Below, in pieces: positions 1-8,098 of a DNA stretch of 34,396 nt. The stretch is from Verrucomicrobiales bacterium (GTDB lineage Bacteria; Verrucomicrobiota; Verrucomicrobiia; Limisphaerales; F1-80-MAGS106), in contig SYMW01000025.1 in assembly GCA_005805305.1 (NCBI GenBank), forward strand, positions 1 through 34,396, given 5' to 3'. The notes beneath the pieces are model-generated. The model saw nothing but the letters and a program-made list of their open reading frames with translations, searched no databases and was not told the DNA's origin. The position numbers and the translations under genes are program-made. Every line of letters begins with the position of its first letter. Position 1 is the first letter of the stretch.

Positions 1-540
1 AACGCCTTCTTCTACATCATCACCGTGTTCTCACTGAGCTATGCGACCCAGCAACTCCAACTCCCAAAATCCGTGGTGCTCCACGGCGTGTTGCTGGGTT
101 CAGCGATGCAATTCGTCGTGGTGCCCATATTTGGCGCGCTATCGGACCGCGTTGGCCGACGACCCGTGTATCTCGGGGGAGCGGTTTTTCTAACCCTGTT
201 CGCGTTTCCTTTTTTTTGGCTTCTCGACACGCGCCACGAAGCCGCCATATGGCTCGCAATCGGGATCGGACTCCTTGGCCATTCCGCGATGTATGGCCCT
301 CAAGCGGCCTTCTTCTCGGAGTTTTTCGGCACGCATGTCCGCTACAGCGGCGCGTCTCTCGGGTATCAACTCGCATCCCCTCTCGCCGGCGGCCTAGCCC
401 CCCTCATTGCCACCGCTCTCCTCCAGTGGTCCGACGGCAAACCCTGGCCGATCGCCGTGTACTTGGTCGGAACTGGCGTGATCACCATCGTGTCGGTCTG
501 GCTCGCCCGGGAAACCTACCGTGATGATCTAAGCCAGTAA
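1..540 (+). CDS. MFS transporter, metabolite:H+ symporter (MHS) type, C-terminal part
   Basis: The frame is open from base 1, so the start lies outside the window and only about the last 179 residues are seen. The visible part is very hydrophobic and holds the later transmembrane helices of a 12-helix transporter. Between two helices sits the MFS loop motif GALSDRVGRRP. A later segment (GPQAAFFSEFFGTHVRYSG) is typical of the metabolite:H+ symporter branch (ShiA, ProP, KgtP relatives). Such proteins couple proton entry to uptake of organic acids or osmolytes across the inner membrane; the substrate cannot be read from this fragment. The stop at 538-540 overlaps the tail of a convergent remnant by 25 bp. 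Family assignment is firm, subfamily likely. Confidence 0.88.
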   Translation, partial: NAFFYIITVFSLSYATQQLQLPKSVVLHGVLLGSAMQFVVVPIFGALSDRVGRRPVYLGGAVFLTLFAFPFFWLLDTRHEAAIWLAIGIGLLGHSAMYGPQAAFFSEFFGTHVRYSGASLGYQLASPLAGGLAPLIATALLQWSDGKPWPIAVYLVGTGVITIVSVWLARETYRDDLSQ

Positions 541-1181
541 TGGTAAGGGGCGTCAGCCCCTCGACCTCTCAACCCTTCGCCGTACTCGCGGATCGCCGAG
601 GGCTCCCCTTGCAGCCTCAAGTAGTCAGCGTCAATGTAAACAGCGAAAGTCGTCACATGGCGAATCCCCCGGGCCGCGTAAGTCTTGAGATCGGCCCGGA
701 ACACGTCCGGCATCCAAGGCAGCTTCTTCGCCGGACGCTTCCACCCGGAAAAGCGGGAGACATCCAACCAGTATTCGAGCACCTGCGCCGTCGAAGCGGG
801 AAACACTTCCAAATTCGCGTCCAGATTGGCCAACCCATCCTTGCCATCCAATTGCCGCGCGTAGGGAATATCATAACGGCGCTCAATCGGGGCATATTCG
901 AGGAAGATGGATGGGTCCGCCTTCACCTGACGAGGCGGTTTGATCGTGCCCGCGTAGGCGAGATGAGACAGTTGAGCCCGCTTGTCCATGCTCCGAAGCG
1001 CCTTGACCAGCGAGTTCTCCAGCATCAACGCCTGGTCACTGTCCGTAAGCTCTCGGCATCTTCCGCAATAACACCAAGGACGCCCGTCGTCTCCCAAATA
1101 GAAATACCGGCCCGTGGTGGGACGCAAAATCCGCGCGAGCCGAACCGCGTTCCCGGCCGTGACCTCGAGCGCTCCCGCCAA
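516..1181 (-). pseudogene. 5'-truncated DUF4838-like (glycoside-hydrolase-associated) remnant
   Basis: A 221-codon frame that resembles the C-terminal half of DUF4838 proteins, which are large, often secreted proteins of Verrucomicrobiota, Planctomycetota and Bacteroidota linked to polysaccharide breakdown. Visible hallmarks are the paired-cysteine segment PWCYCGRC near residue 35, a segment LSHLAYAGTIKPP near residue 75, and a C-terminal HVTTFAVYIDADYL segment. Full-length relatives are several hundred residues longer at the N-terminus. Here the only available start is TTG, with an in-frame TAA five codons upstream (near 1193), and no matching sequence continues in another frame before the VOC gene on the other strand. 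I read it as a decayed or cut gene. The family call rests on recalled motifs, not on a search. Confidence 0.5.
546..561 (+). terminator. Hairpin just after the transporter stop
   Basis: A perfect 6-bp stem AGGGGC/GCCCCT with a GTCA loop starts six bases after the transporter stop. No T-run follows, so it is at best a weak terminator or a 3'-end stabilising hairpin. It lies inside the tail of the convergent remnant. Confidence 0.3.
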
Positions 1182-1358
1182 AATCCGAAGTTATTTTTGC
1201 ACGGACCTTAACAGCCTCTCCGGCCTCCAAAACAACGAGGCCCTTGCCGGCTGGGATTTTTCGCAGCTTGCCTGAGCCATCGCGGGCTCGCAATGTTTTC
1301 CATGAAACGGCGTTGCTTTCTTGTAAACCCGGGTCCGATCCCTATCGTGTTCCAGATC

Positions 1359-1751
1359 ATGTTCAAAGGACTCGATCATTTCGCCATCGTGGCGGCTAAC
1401 ACCGAGGAAGCCCTGAAAGTGTGGCGCGACCAATTCGGTTTTCCCGTGGTTTGCAGTGAAATCGTGCAAGGCGGCGCGGTGAAGCTGACTCACCTGGATC
1501 TTGGCAACACACACCTTCAGATCGTGGAACCGCTCCTGCCCGATCATCCCCTCCATTCCTGGCTTGAAACGCATGGGCCGGGATTGCATCACTTCTGCCT
1601 GAGGGTGGACGATGTCGGAGAGGCGCGCGAGGAGCTTGCCGCGAAAGGATGGGCCTTCGCCAACCCGCATCAAGGCACTCAAGGGAAGCGAGCCCTCTTC
1701 CTGGACACAAATGCGACCCACAACGTTCCTGTGGAAATCACGGGAAAATGA
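1359..1751 (+). CDS. VOC-family protein, methylmalonyl-CoA epimerase-like
   Basis: A 130-residue single-domain vicinal-oxygen-chelate protein. It begins MFKGLDHFAIV, giving the first metal-ligand histidine near residue 7. It continues with a hydrophobic strand ending in LQIVEPL and then GPGLHHFCLRVDDV near residue 80, the second metal-binding segment, in the spacing of methylmalonyl-CoA epimerases. The usual C-terminal glutamate strand is present as VPVEITGK. Epimerases of this type interconvert (R)- and (S)-methylmalonyl-CoA in propionate metabolism, but other VOC functions (glyoxalase, dioxygenase) share the fold. I chose ATG 1359 over an upstream in-frame ATG at 1293, because the 22 extra residues do not look like part of the domain. 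No clear Shine-Dalgarno sequence is seen. No mutase genes are nearby to support the pathway. Confidence 0.75.
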   Translation: MFKGLDHFAIVAANTEEALKVWRDQFGFPVVCSEIVQGGAVKLTHLDLGNTHLQIVEPLLPDHPLHSWLETHGPGLHHFCLRVDDVGEAREELAAKGWAFANPHQGTQGKRALFLDTNATHNVPVEITGK

Positions 1752-1832
1752 GAGACGCCGGCTTCGTCCCCGGCAGCCGCACGATTCATCATAGGGTGAT
1801 CCAATGATATCGATAGGAAAAAACTATTTTAT

Positions 1833-1857
1833 GTGTACACGTAGGATCTGGTATAAG
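1833..1857 (+). promoter_or_regulatory. Possible promoter/operator ahead of the halogenase-like gene
   Basis: An AT-rich stretch in the 140-bp gap before the FAD enzyme. It contains a perfect 8-bp palindrome GTGTACAC (1833-1840) and a -10-like TATAAG (1852-1857), 35 bases before the start codon. The -35 position (about 1828-1834) matches poorly. Suggestive only. Confidence 0.25.
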
Positions 1858-1891
1858 TCATTCATTGGTCAACATCATCTTCATCTGATTC

Positions 1892-3163
1892 ATGCCAAAT
1901 AACTACGACTGCATTGTGATTGGCGGCGGACCTTCCGGCTCCAGCGCCTCGGCCATTCTCGCGGAGTATGGTCACCGCGTCCTTGTCCTCGAGCGCGAAC
2001 GCTTCCCGCGTTACCACATCGGCGAATCCCTCATTCCCTTCACGTTCGGCCCCCTCCAGCGCATCGGGATGATCCCAAAAATGAAGGGGTCGCAATTCGT
2101 CAAGAAATACAGCGTCACCTTCGTCCAGCCCGACGGGCGGCGGTCCCAGCCGTTTTACTTCTTCAATCGCTATGACAAGGAAACGGTGGCGCAGACGTGG
2201 CAGGTGCTCCGCTCCGAGTTCGATCAATTACTCCTGGACAACGCGCGAGAGAAAGGCGCCGAAGTGCGGGAAGAGACGACTGTGAACCGGCTCTTGATGG
2301 AAGATGACCGCGTCGTGGGCGTCGAGGCCACGGACAAATCCGGGGTCACCTACGAGGTTCGCGCCCCCATCACCCTCGATTGCTCGGGCAAGGAAGCGTT
2401 CGCCTCGAACCGCCGCGGATGGCGGCTCCGAGATCCGTACCTCAACAAGATCGCCGTGTGGACGTATTACAAAGGATCGAAACGCGAGCCCGACATTGAT
2501 GAAGGCGCGACCACCGTCGCGTATGTTCCGGACAAGGGCTGGTTCTGGCACATCCCCCAGCATAACGACATGGTCAGCGTGGGCGTTGTCGCCGAGGGCA
2601 AATACCTGACCCGCGACGGGGTGAAGGATCCCCGCGAGATTTTTCACCGGGAAGTGCAGCAAAACGAATGGATCAAGAGCCATCTTGCTCTCGGAGCTTC
2701 AACGGGGGATTATTTCATCACGAGCGAATACTCGCGCCATTCGCGGTACTGTTCCGCTCCCGGGTTGCTGTTGCTCGGCGACGCGCTGGCCTTTCTGGAT
2801 CCCGTGTTCAGCAGCGGCGTGATGCTCGCCTTGAAAAGCGGCCATTTGGGCGCGGAAGCGGTGCACGAGGCGCTCGTCGCCGGCGATCTCTCCCCCGCGC
2901 GATTCGCCCCTTACGGCGCCACGCTTCGGCAGGGCATCGAGAACATGCGGAAACTGGTGTATGCGTTCTACGATCCTAACTTCTCTTTCCGCGAGGTCAT
3001 CCAGCGTTACCCCGAGGCGGGCGGGCAAATCACGGACTGTCTCTCAGGGGACGTGAACAAAGATTTCTCCCAGCTCTGGGCTTGGATCCGCGAGTTCGTG
3101 CCACTTCCCGACGACTTGCCTTACGGGGAACCGCTGTTGGAGACAGCCGAGAAGGCAGCCTGA
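1892..3163 (+). CDS. FAD-dependent oxidoreductase of the flavin-dependent halogenase / geranylgeranyl reductase superfamily
   Basis: A 423-residue flavoprotein. The N-terminal dinucleotide-binding motif is GGGPSGS (residues 11-17), with an acidic residue ending strand 2 in LVLERERFPRYHIGESL, the signature of this superfamily. Two lysines (K71, K72) sit in FVKKYSVTF, where phenol- or pyrrole-type halogenases keep their catalytic lysine. The halogenase marker WxWxIP is present as WFWHIP at residues 217-222. A GDALAFLDPVFSSG segment binds the FAD ribityl and pyrophosphate. Such enzymes either make HOCl/HOBr at the flavin and chlorinate or brominate an aromatic substrate, or act as monooxygenases or reductases. 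The motifs permit a halogenase but do not prove one. No carrier protein or biosynthetic cluster lies beside it. There is no obvious Shine-Dalgarno sequence. Superfamily certain, activity uncertain. Confidence 0.8.
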   Translation: MPNNYDCIVIGGGPSGSSASAILAEYGHRVLVLERERFPRYHIGESLIPFTFGPLQRIGMIPKMKGSQFVKKYSVTFVQPDGRRSQPFYFFNRYDKETVAQTWQVLRSEFDQLLLDNAREKGAEVREETTVNRLLMEDDRVVGVEATDKSGVTYEVRAPITLDCSGKEAFASNRRGWRLRDPYLNKIAVWTYYKGSKREPDIDEGATTVAYVPDKGWFWHIPQHNDMVSVGVVAEGKYLTRDGVKDPREIFHREVQQNEWIKSHLALGASTGDYFITSEYSRHSRYCSAPGLLLLGDALAFLDPVFSSGVMLALKSGHLGAEAVHEALVAGDLSPARFAPYGATLRQGIENMRKLVYAFYDPNFSFREVIQRYPEAGGQITDCLSGDVNKDFSQLWAWIREFVPLPDDLPYGEPLLETAEKAA

Positions 3164-3225
3164 GTCTCCATGGCCGTTCGGCGGCTCCACTCGTCCGGCT
3201 TGAATCGAGCGGCGCTGTTCATTGT

Positions 3226-3388
3226 CCTTAAACGGAAGGTGAGCCTCGTCAAGAATTGCAGAAGCCTGGGTGGGAAAGGCTTGACGAAGAGGGAGGCATT
3301 TCCGTTGCCGATCTCGTGAGTGATTCGGAAAAACTTTATCTCCAGGATCTTGCGAAGATTCAACAGGGCCAACTGGCGTTTTGAGGTT
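3226..3388 (+). repeat. Dispersed repeat, copy A (about 163 bp, inverted ends)
   Basis: This copy starts CCTTAAACGGAAGGTGAG and ends CAACTGGCGTTTTGAGGTT, imperfect inverted repeats of each other. Its body shares GAGTGATTCGGAAAAAC and GGATCTTGCGAAGATT with the copies at 17563-17728 (opposite orientation) and 23252-23604. It lies 62 bp after the stop of the FAD enzyme. The terminal 15 bases are repeated in tandem just outside (about 3389-3403, TTGCCGTTTTGAGGTT). An open frame through the element ends in DLAKIQQGQLAF followed by a stop. Confidence 0.85.
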
Positions 3389-3403
3389 TTGCCGTTTTGA
3401 GGT

Positions 3404-3592
3404 TCATTGGCGAGGCGATTTGTTGTCAACCAATCCCTCCCCTGCACCTTGAGGTCTGCAGGTGGTTTGTCTTGGCTCGATCGATTTTGAGGATCCTGTT
3501 TTCGGACCACTGTGAATGGGCTTGAAAAGCCGCTGTCGCGTCGATAATAATGGCCTTAACCCAAGCCCCTTTGAAGCGATGGGGCATTTGAA
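3404..3592. other. Non-coding stretch before sdhC
   Basis: Between repeat copy A and sdhC I see no convincing gene, terminator or strong promoter. The sdh promoter should lie here, but no clear -35/-10 pair stands out. Confidence 0.4.
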
Positions 3593-4396
3593 ATGGCCTA
3601 CGCGAATGTGTCATTAAAGCCACCCTCCTTCGGGGAGACCATGAGGAGTGATGCTTGGTGGGCCCAGCCGGCACTGGTATTTCTTGGTCTCAGCGCGTTT
3701 ATTGTCTATTCCACGTGGGCGGCTTTCCAAGGCGAGCATTACCATTTCGGACCGTACCTTTCCCCCTTCTATTCTCCCGAGCTTTGGGGTTCATCGCCTC
3801 ATAGTTTGCTTGGCCCCAAGCCGGGCTGGTGGCCGGATTGGGCGCCTTTCTCACCGGCGCTGCTCATTCTGTGGGCGCCTGCCGGTTTTCGCCTCAGTTG
3901 CTACTATTACCGGGGCGCCTACTACAAAGCGTTTTGGGCAGACCCCCCTTCTTGCGCCGTGGGCGAGCCTCGAAAATCTTATCTCGGCGAGCATTCATTC
4001 CCGTTGATCCTGCAGAATGCGCATCGGTATTTCTTGTACTTGGCCTTGCTATTTCTGTTGCTGCTGGCCCACGACGTGTGGAAATCGCTTTGGTTCGACG
4101 ACCCTGCCACGGGCGCGGTGAAGTTCGGAGTGGGCGTCGGCACTTTGGTTCTCGCGTTGAATGTGGTGCTGCTCAGTGGTTACGCGTTCGGCTGCCACTC
4201 GCTCCGGCATTTGTTGGGAGGCTTTCGGGATCAGCTATCACAGTCTCCAGCCGCGCTCAAACCTTACGCCTGCGTCAGTTGCCTCAATCGCCGCCACATG
4301 CTCTGGGCCTGGATGAGCCTTTTCTCCGTGATGTTCTCCGACGTCTATGTCCGGCTTTGTTCGATGGGCATTTGGAGGGACCTTCGCCTCATCTAG
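3593..4396 (+). CDS. sdhC: Succinate dehydrogenase membrane anchor subunit (single-chain, diheme type)
   Basis: A 267-residue membrane protein with five predicted helices (about residues 24-46, 85-110, 140-165, 178-205 and 235-260). It is much longer than the E. coli SdhC or SdhD subunits and resembles the single anchor of the actinobacterial Sdh1 type, including an HFGPYLSPFYSPE segment after helix 1. Histidines within or at the ends of helices (NAHRYFLYL, LLAHDVW, GCHSLRH) are candidate heme ligands. It anchors SdhA and SdhB to the inner membrane and passes electrons to quinone. It is the first gene of sdhC-A-B, with 71 bp before sdhA. A second possible start is ATG 3641, with GGGGAG close upstream; this would remove 16 residues of unconserved look. 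Confidence 0.85.
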   Translation: MAYANVSLKPPSFGETMRSDAWWAQPALVFLGLSAFIVYSTWAAFQGEHYHFGPYLSPFYSPELWGSSPHSLLGPKPGWWPDWAPFSPALLILWAPAGFRLSCYYYRGAYYKAFWADPPSCAVGEPRKSYLGEHSFPLILQNAHRYFLYLALLFLLLLAHDVWKSLWFDDPATGAVKFGVGVGTLVLALNVVLLSGYAFGCHSLRHLLGGFRDQLSQSPAALKPYACVSCLNRRHMLWAWMSLFSVMFSDVYVRLCSMGIWRDLRLI

Positions 4397-4467
4397 CAGC
4401 ACTCGGGCGAGAAGTGGAACCACCGGCTCGGCTCAACGGCGGCGTGGTTGAGGAAAAAAAGAAGCAC

Positions 4468-6285
4468 ATGGCCGACTATCAAAACTTCGAATATGACGTG
4501 CTGGTTGTCGGCGCCGGAGGCGCGGGATTGCGAGCCGCGATCGAGTCCTCTGCGGCTGGGGTGCGGGTGGGCATGGTCTGCAAGTCGCTCCTCGGCAAGG
4601 CCCACACCGTCATGGCGGAGGGAGGCATCGCCGCGGCGCTTGCTAACGTGGACGACCGAGACAGTTGGAAAGTGCATTTCGCGGACACCATGCGCGGCGG
4701 GCAATACGTCAATAATTGGCGCATGGCCGAGATTCATGCCAAGGAAGCCCCTGATCGCGTCCGCGAGCTCGAGGCCTGGGGCGCCGTGTTTGATCGCACC
4801 GCCGATGGCAAAATCCTTCAGCGAAACTTCGGGGGACACAAGTATCCGCGCCTCGCTCACGTTGGAGACCGCACGGGTCTGGAGCTGATCCGCACCTTGC
4901 AGGATCATGGAATCCATCAGGGAATTGAGGTTCACATGGAGCACACCGTGGTCGCGATCCTGAAGGATCGAGAGCGGGTCTCCGGAGTGCTGGCCTATGA
5001 GCGCGAGCGCGGCAGATTCAAGATCTTCAAGACAAGAGCCATCGTTTTGGCCACGGGCGGAATTGGGCGCGCCTACAAAATCACGAGCAACAGTTGGGAT
5101 TACACCGGCGATGGGCATTCGCTGGCCTATCACGCGGGGGCGGAGCTGATCGACCTGGAGTTCGTGCAGTTCCACCCCACAGGCATGATCTGGCCCCCAA
5201 GCGTGATGGGCATCCTGGTGACGGAAGGTGTCCGGGGTGAAGGCGGCGTGTTACGCAACAAGGATGGAACAAGATTTATGTTCGGAGACATTCCGGACAA
5301 CTACAAAGCTCAAACGGCCGACAACGAAGAAGAAGGCTGGCGCTATTGCCAGGGCGACAAGAGCGCTCGCCGGCCTCCGGAACTGTTGACTCGCGACCAT
5401 GTGGCCCGCTGCATCGTGCGCGAAATCAAAGAAGGCCGGGGCAGCCCGCACGGAGGCGTCTACCTCGACATCTCCTGGATCAAACAGAAGCTCCCAAAAG
5501 CGGCCGAGCATATCCAGCGCAAGCTGCCCAGCATGTATCATCAATTCAAACAGCTCGCGGATATCGACATCACCCGGGAAGCGATGGAAGTGGGCCCCAC
5601 CACGCACTACGTGATGGGTGGCATCCGCGTTCATCCAGACACTCAGATGTCCAGCGTGCCGGGTTTGTTCGCCGCGGGCGAGTGCGCGGCGGGCATCAAT
5701 GGCGCCAACCGCCTTGGCGGCAATTCACTCTCGGACATTCTGGTGTTTGGGAAACGAGCCGGCGAGTTCGCCGCCCGCTTTGCGAGGGAGAACCCGGCCG
5801 GAGTGATCGACGGGGACCATGTGGAGGAAGCCGTGACACAGGCTCTGGGTCCATTTGATCGAGCCACCCAGGGTGAAAACCCTTACCAAATCCAGCGCGA
5901 CTTGCAGGAAATGATGCAGGACCTGGTAGGCATCGTTCGCAAGGAAGAGGAAATGGCGCGCGCCCTCAAAGGACTCGAGACACTCTGGGAGCGCGCCTGT
6001 AAGGTCGGAACCTCCGGAAACAGGGAATACAACCCGGGCTGGCATACGGCGCTGGATTTGAAAAATCTGCTCACGGTTTCAGAAGCTGTCACGAGATCGG
6101 CGATCGATCGCCAAGAGAGCCGGGGAGCCCAGTTTCGGGACGATTATCCACGCAAGGACGATGCTAAGTGGGGCAACGTGAACATCGTGCTGAGGAAAGG
6201 CGCGGACGGCGCCATGCAACTCCGCCATGAACCTATTCCCCTCATGCCGAGTCACTTGAAGCAAGTACTGGACGAGATGAAATGA
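4468..6285 (+). CDS. sdhA: Succinate dehydrogenase / fumarate reductase flavoprotein subunit
   Basis: A 605-residue catalytic subunit of complex II, oxidising succinate to fumarate with covalently bound FAD. The dinucleotide-binding motif VGAGGAGLRAA is near residue 13. The FAD-linking histidine is H46 in AHTVMAEGGI. Active-site segments are LEFVQFHPTGM, LLTRDHVARCI and the conserved THYVMGGI, followed by PGLFAAGECA and GANRLGGNSL for FAD binding. I start it at ATG 4468 (MADYQNFEYDVLVVG): the frame is open upstream to 3829, but that part overlaps sdhC in another frame and has no family resemblance. The stop overlaps the sdhB start by 4 bp, so the two are likely translationally coupled. Confidence 0.97.
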   Translation: MADYQNFEYDVLVVGAGGAGLRAAIESSAAGVRVGMVCKSLLGKAHTVMAEGGIAAALANVDDRDSWKVHFADTMRGGQYVNNWRMAEIHAKEAPDRVRELEAWGAVFDRTADGKILQRNFGGHKYPRLAHVGDRTGLELIRTLQDHGIHQGIEVHMEHTVVAILKDRERVSGVLAYERERGRFKIFKTRAIVLATGGIGRAYKITSNSWDYTGDGHSLAYHAGAELIDLEFVQFHPTGMIWPPSVMGILVTEGVRGEGGVLRNKDGTRFMFGDIPDNYKAQTADNEEEGWRYCQGDKSARRPPELLTRDHVARCIVREIKEGRGSPHGGVYLDISWIKQKLPKAAEHIQRKLPSMYHQFKQLADIDITREAMEVGPTTHYVMGGIRVHPDTQMSSVPGLFAAGECAAGINGANRLGGNSLSDILVFGKRAGEFAARFARENPAGVIDGDHVEEAVTQALGPFDRATQGENPYQIQRDLQEMMQDLVGIVRKEEEMARALKGLETLWERACKVGTSGNREYNPGWHTALDLKNLLTVSEAVTRSAIDRQESRGAQFRDDYPRKDDAKWGNVNIVLRKGADGAMQLRHEPIPLMPSHLKQVLDEMK

Positions 6286-7022
6286 AACCGGCGACGTTCC
6301 GCATCTGGCGTGGCGACTCTCAAGGGGGCGAGTTCCGCGATTACACCACCGAAGTTGCCGAAGGCATGGTCGTGTTGGACGCGGTGCATCAAATCCAAGC
6401 CACGCAGGCCAACGATCTAGCGTGCCGGTGGAACTGCAAAGCGGGGAAATGCGGCTCATGCTCGGCGGAGGTCAACGGAATGCCCCGGCTCTTGTGCATG
6501 ACTCGGCTCCATGATCTCCCGATCGACAAACCCGTGACGATCGAACCGATGAGAACCTTTCCCTCCCTCAAGGATTTAGTGACCGATGTCTCTTGGAATT
6601 TCCGGGTGAAGAAGAAGATCAAGAAGTTCAAGCCGCGGCCTCCAGATGCGCCGGATGGCACCTGGCGGATGGCTCAGGCGGACATCGACCGCGTGCAAGA
6701 ATTTCGCAAATGCATCGAATGCTACCTCTGCCAGGACGTATGCCACGTCCTGCGCGATCATGGCAAGCAAGACGCGTTCATCGGGCCGCGGTTCTTCATC
6801 TACACGGCCGCGCTAGAGATGCACCCGCTGGACACCGAGGACCGCCTTGGCGAACTTCAGCAAACACACGGGATCGGCTACTGCAACATCACGAAGTGCT
6901 GCACCAAAGTTTGCCCGGAATCCATAACAATCACGGACAACGCCATCATCCCCTTGAAAGAACGAGTCGTGGACGAATTTTACGACCCGCTCGGAAAGCT
7001 ATGGAAAAAGCTGCGGGGATGA
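6282..7022 (+). CDS. sdhB: Succinate dehydrogenase iron-sulfur subunit
   Basis: A 246-residue electron-transfer subunit linking SdhA to the membrane anchor. The N-terminal ferredoxin domain has the 2Fe-2S ligands in CKAGKCGSC followed by a fourth cysteine in RLLCMTR. The C-terminal domain carries CIECYLCQDVC and then CNITKCCTKVCPE, the ligands of the 4Fe-4S and 3Fe-4S centres. Length and motif order are normal for the family. It starts within the sdhA stop (ATGA overlap) and ends 39 bp before the next small gene, which is probably in the same transcript. Confidence 0.96.
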   Translation: MKPATFRIWRGDSQGGEFRDYTTEVAEGMVVLDAVHQIQATQANDLACRWNCKAGKCGSCSAEVNGMPRLLCMTRLHDLPIDKPVTIEPMRTFPSLKDLVTDVSWNFRVKKKIKKFKPRPPDAPDGTWRMAQADIDRVQEFRKCIECYLCQDVCHVLRDHGKQDAFIGPRFFIYTAALEMHPLDTEDRLGELQQTHGIGYCNITKCCTKVCPESITITDNAIIPLKERVVDEFYDPLGKLWKKLRG

Positions 7023-7061
7023 TGAACTCTCTATAACTCAAACGCGCCACCCTCCACTGAC

Positions 7062-7559
7062 ATGTTCGAATTCAAACCACTCTCCCGCGATGGCATTCCG
7101 GCCGCTCTCGAGAAAGCGATGCGCTACCGCCTTTTGAACGAACCCGGAGAGGCCCAAAGCATCTGCCAGGATATCCTGCGCCTCGAACCAGATAACCAGG
7201 AGGCTCTTGTGATTCTCTTGCTGGCCACCACGGATCGCTTCGGCACGGCTTACGCCGGGGGCGTTACTGCCGCTCAGGAAGTCTTGCCCAAAATCCACAA
7301 CCCTTACGAGCGCAACTATTATGGCGGGATCATCAACGAGCGCCGCGCCAAAGCACTGCTCCGTCAGGGCGGCCCTGGTTCGGGGTTCGCCGCCTATCAG
7401 TATCTGCGGGAAGCGATGGTTTGTTTTGAAAAGGCTGAAGCTTTGCGCCCCCCGGGAAACGACGACGCTCTTCTGCGATGGAACGCCTGCGCCCGAAATA
7501 TCATGTGCAACAGGCTCGAGGCGCCAGTGGACGACCCCGTCGAACTGCAGTCGGAATAA
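7062..7559 (+). CDS. Small TPR-like protein downstream of sdhB
   Basis: A 165-residue, probably cytoplasmic protein without signal peptide or membrane helix. Residues about 12-50 read like one tetratricopeptide unit (EAQSICQDILRLEPDNQEAL), and a second helical pair near residue 110-140 contains MVCFEKAEALRPPGNDDAL. TPR proteins are binding scaffolds, so its position 39 bp behind sdhB suggests an accessory or assembly role for complex II, but that is context only. No enzyme motif is visible. A short hairpin directly after the stop may end the sdh transcript. Confidence 0.75.
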   Translation: MFEFKPLSRDGIPAALEKAMRYRLLNEPGEAQSICQDILRLEPDNQEALVILLLATTDRFGTAYAGGVTAAQEVLPKIHNPYERNYYGGIINERRAKALLRQGGPGSGFAAYQYLREAMVCFEKAEALRPPGNDDALLRWNACARNIMCNRLEAPVDDPVELQSE

Positions 7560-7560
7560 C

Positions 7561-7576
7561 GAGGCAAAAAAGCCTC
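7561..7576 (+). terminator. Possible terminator of the sdh operon
   Basis: GAGGC, AAAAAA, GCCTC: a perfect 5-bp stem with an all-A loop two bases after the TPR-like gene's stop codon. The following bases (CTCTTCATC) are pyrimidine-rich but not a true T-run, so it is weak as a rho-independent terminator. Confidence 0.4.
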
Positions 7577-7743
7577 CTCTTCATCGGACCCAAAGAAACC
7601 AGGAGACCAGTGCAGGCTGGGAGCACCATGGCGGATCCCTTCCCAAACCACGCCTCGCGGCGCATTCCGTGGGCCGTTTGGTTGAGATTTGACGAAGACA
7701 ACAGCCGCCGCTAATGTCACCGAATCCAAATTCCCATGACGTG

Positions 7744-7796
7744 GCGCACGCTTTCGCCAGAACGTCGAAGATCGACGAAGACTCGTTGGCGTGCGC
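7744..7796 (+). promoter_or_regulatory. Nested stem-loop upstream of the cold-shock gene
   Basis: Outer arms GCGCACGC (7744-7751) and GCGTGCGC (7789-7796) are perfectly complementary. Inside them lies a second perfect hairpin CGTCG-AAGAT-CGACG (7763-7777). The structure sits 92 bp before the csp start codon, where cold-shock genes in other bacteria carry structured 5' leaders. It could equally be a transcription terminator or part of a dispersed element. Confidence 0.4.
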
Positions 7797-7888
7797 TCCC
7801 AACGTGTTTGAGGGAATTGGGTCAGAAAGGTGAAATCTAAAAGATCTTCATTCTTTTCTTTGGCGTTTAACAAAACTAGGAGGACGTT

Positions 7889-8098
7889 ATGGCCAGCGGT
7901 CGAGTCAAGTGGTTCGATAACAAAAAAGGATTCGGTTTCATTAAGAGTGAGGAAGGCAAGGATATCTTCGTTCACCACAGCGCAATAACGGGTGAGGGCT
8001 ACAAAACCCTTAACGAAGGCGAGGTGGTGCACTACGAGGTGAGCGAAAGCGCGAAAGGACTCAAGGCGGATCAGGTCCATCGCCCGAACGCCTCCTGA
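7889..8098 (+). CDS. csp: Cold-shock domain protein (CspA family)
   Basis: A 69-residue single cold-shock domain. It begins SGRVKWFDNKKGFGFI, with the RNP1 motif KGFGFI near residue 15, and has RNP2 as DIFVHHSAI near residue 27. The conserved aromatic residues for single-strand RNA/DNA binding are present. Family members melt RNA structure and act as RNA chaperones during cold or growth transitions. A strong Shine-Dalgarno AGGAGG (7878-7883) lies five bases before the ATG. The gene stands alone, with a 329-bp non-coding region upstream that contains a nested hairpin and could hold a long leader. Confidence 0.96.
   Translation: MASGRVKWFDNKKGFGFIKSEEGKDIFVHHSAITGEGYKTLNEGEVVHYEVSESAKGLKADQVHRPNAS

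Noticed and set aside
540-1211. A 223-codon plus-strand frame opposite the DUF4838-like remnant
   Set aside because: The minus-strand reading has the conserved cysteine and aromatic motifs; this one has none.
3829-4467. N-terminal extension of sdhA upstream of ATG 4468
   Set aside because: It overlaps sdhC in another frame and does not resemble any part of SdhA; the flavoprotein begins normally at 4468.
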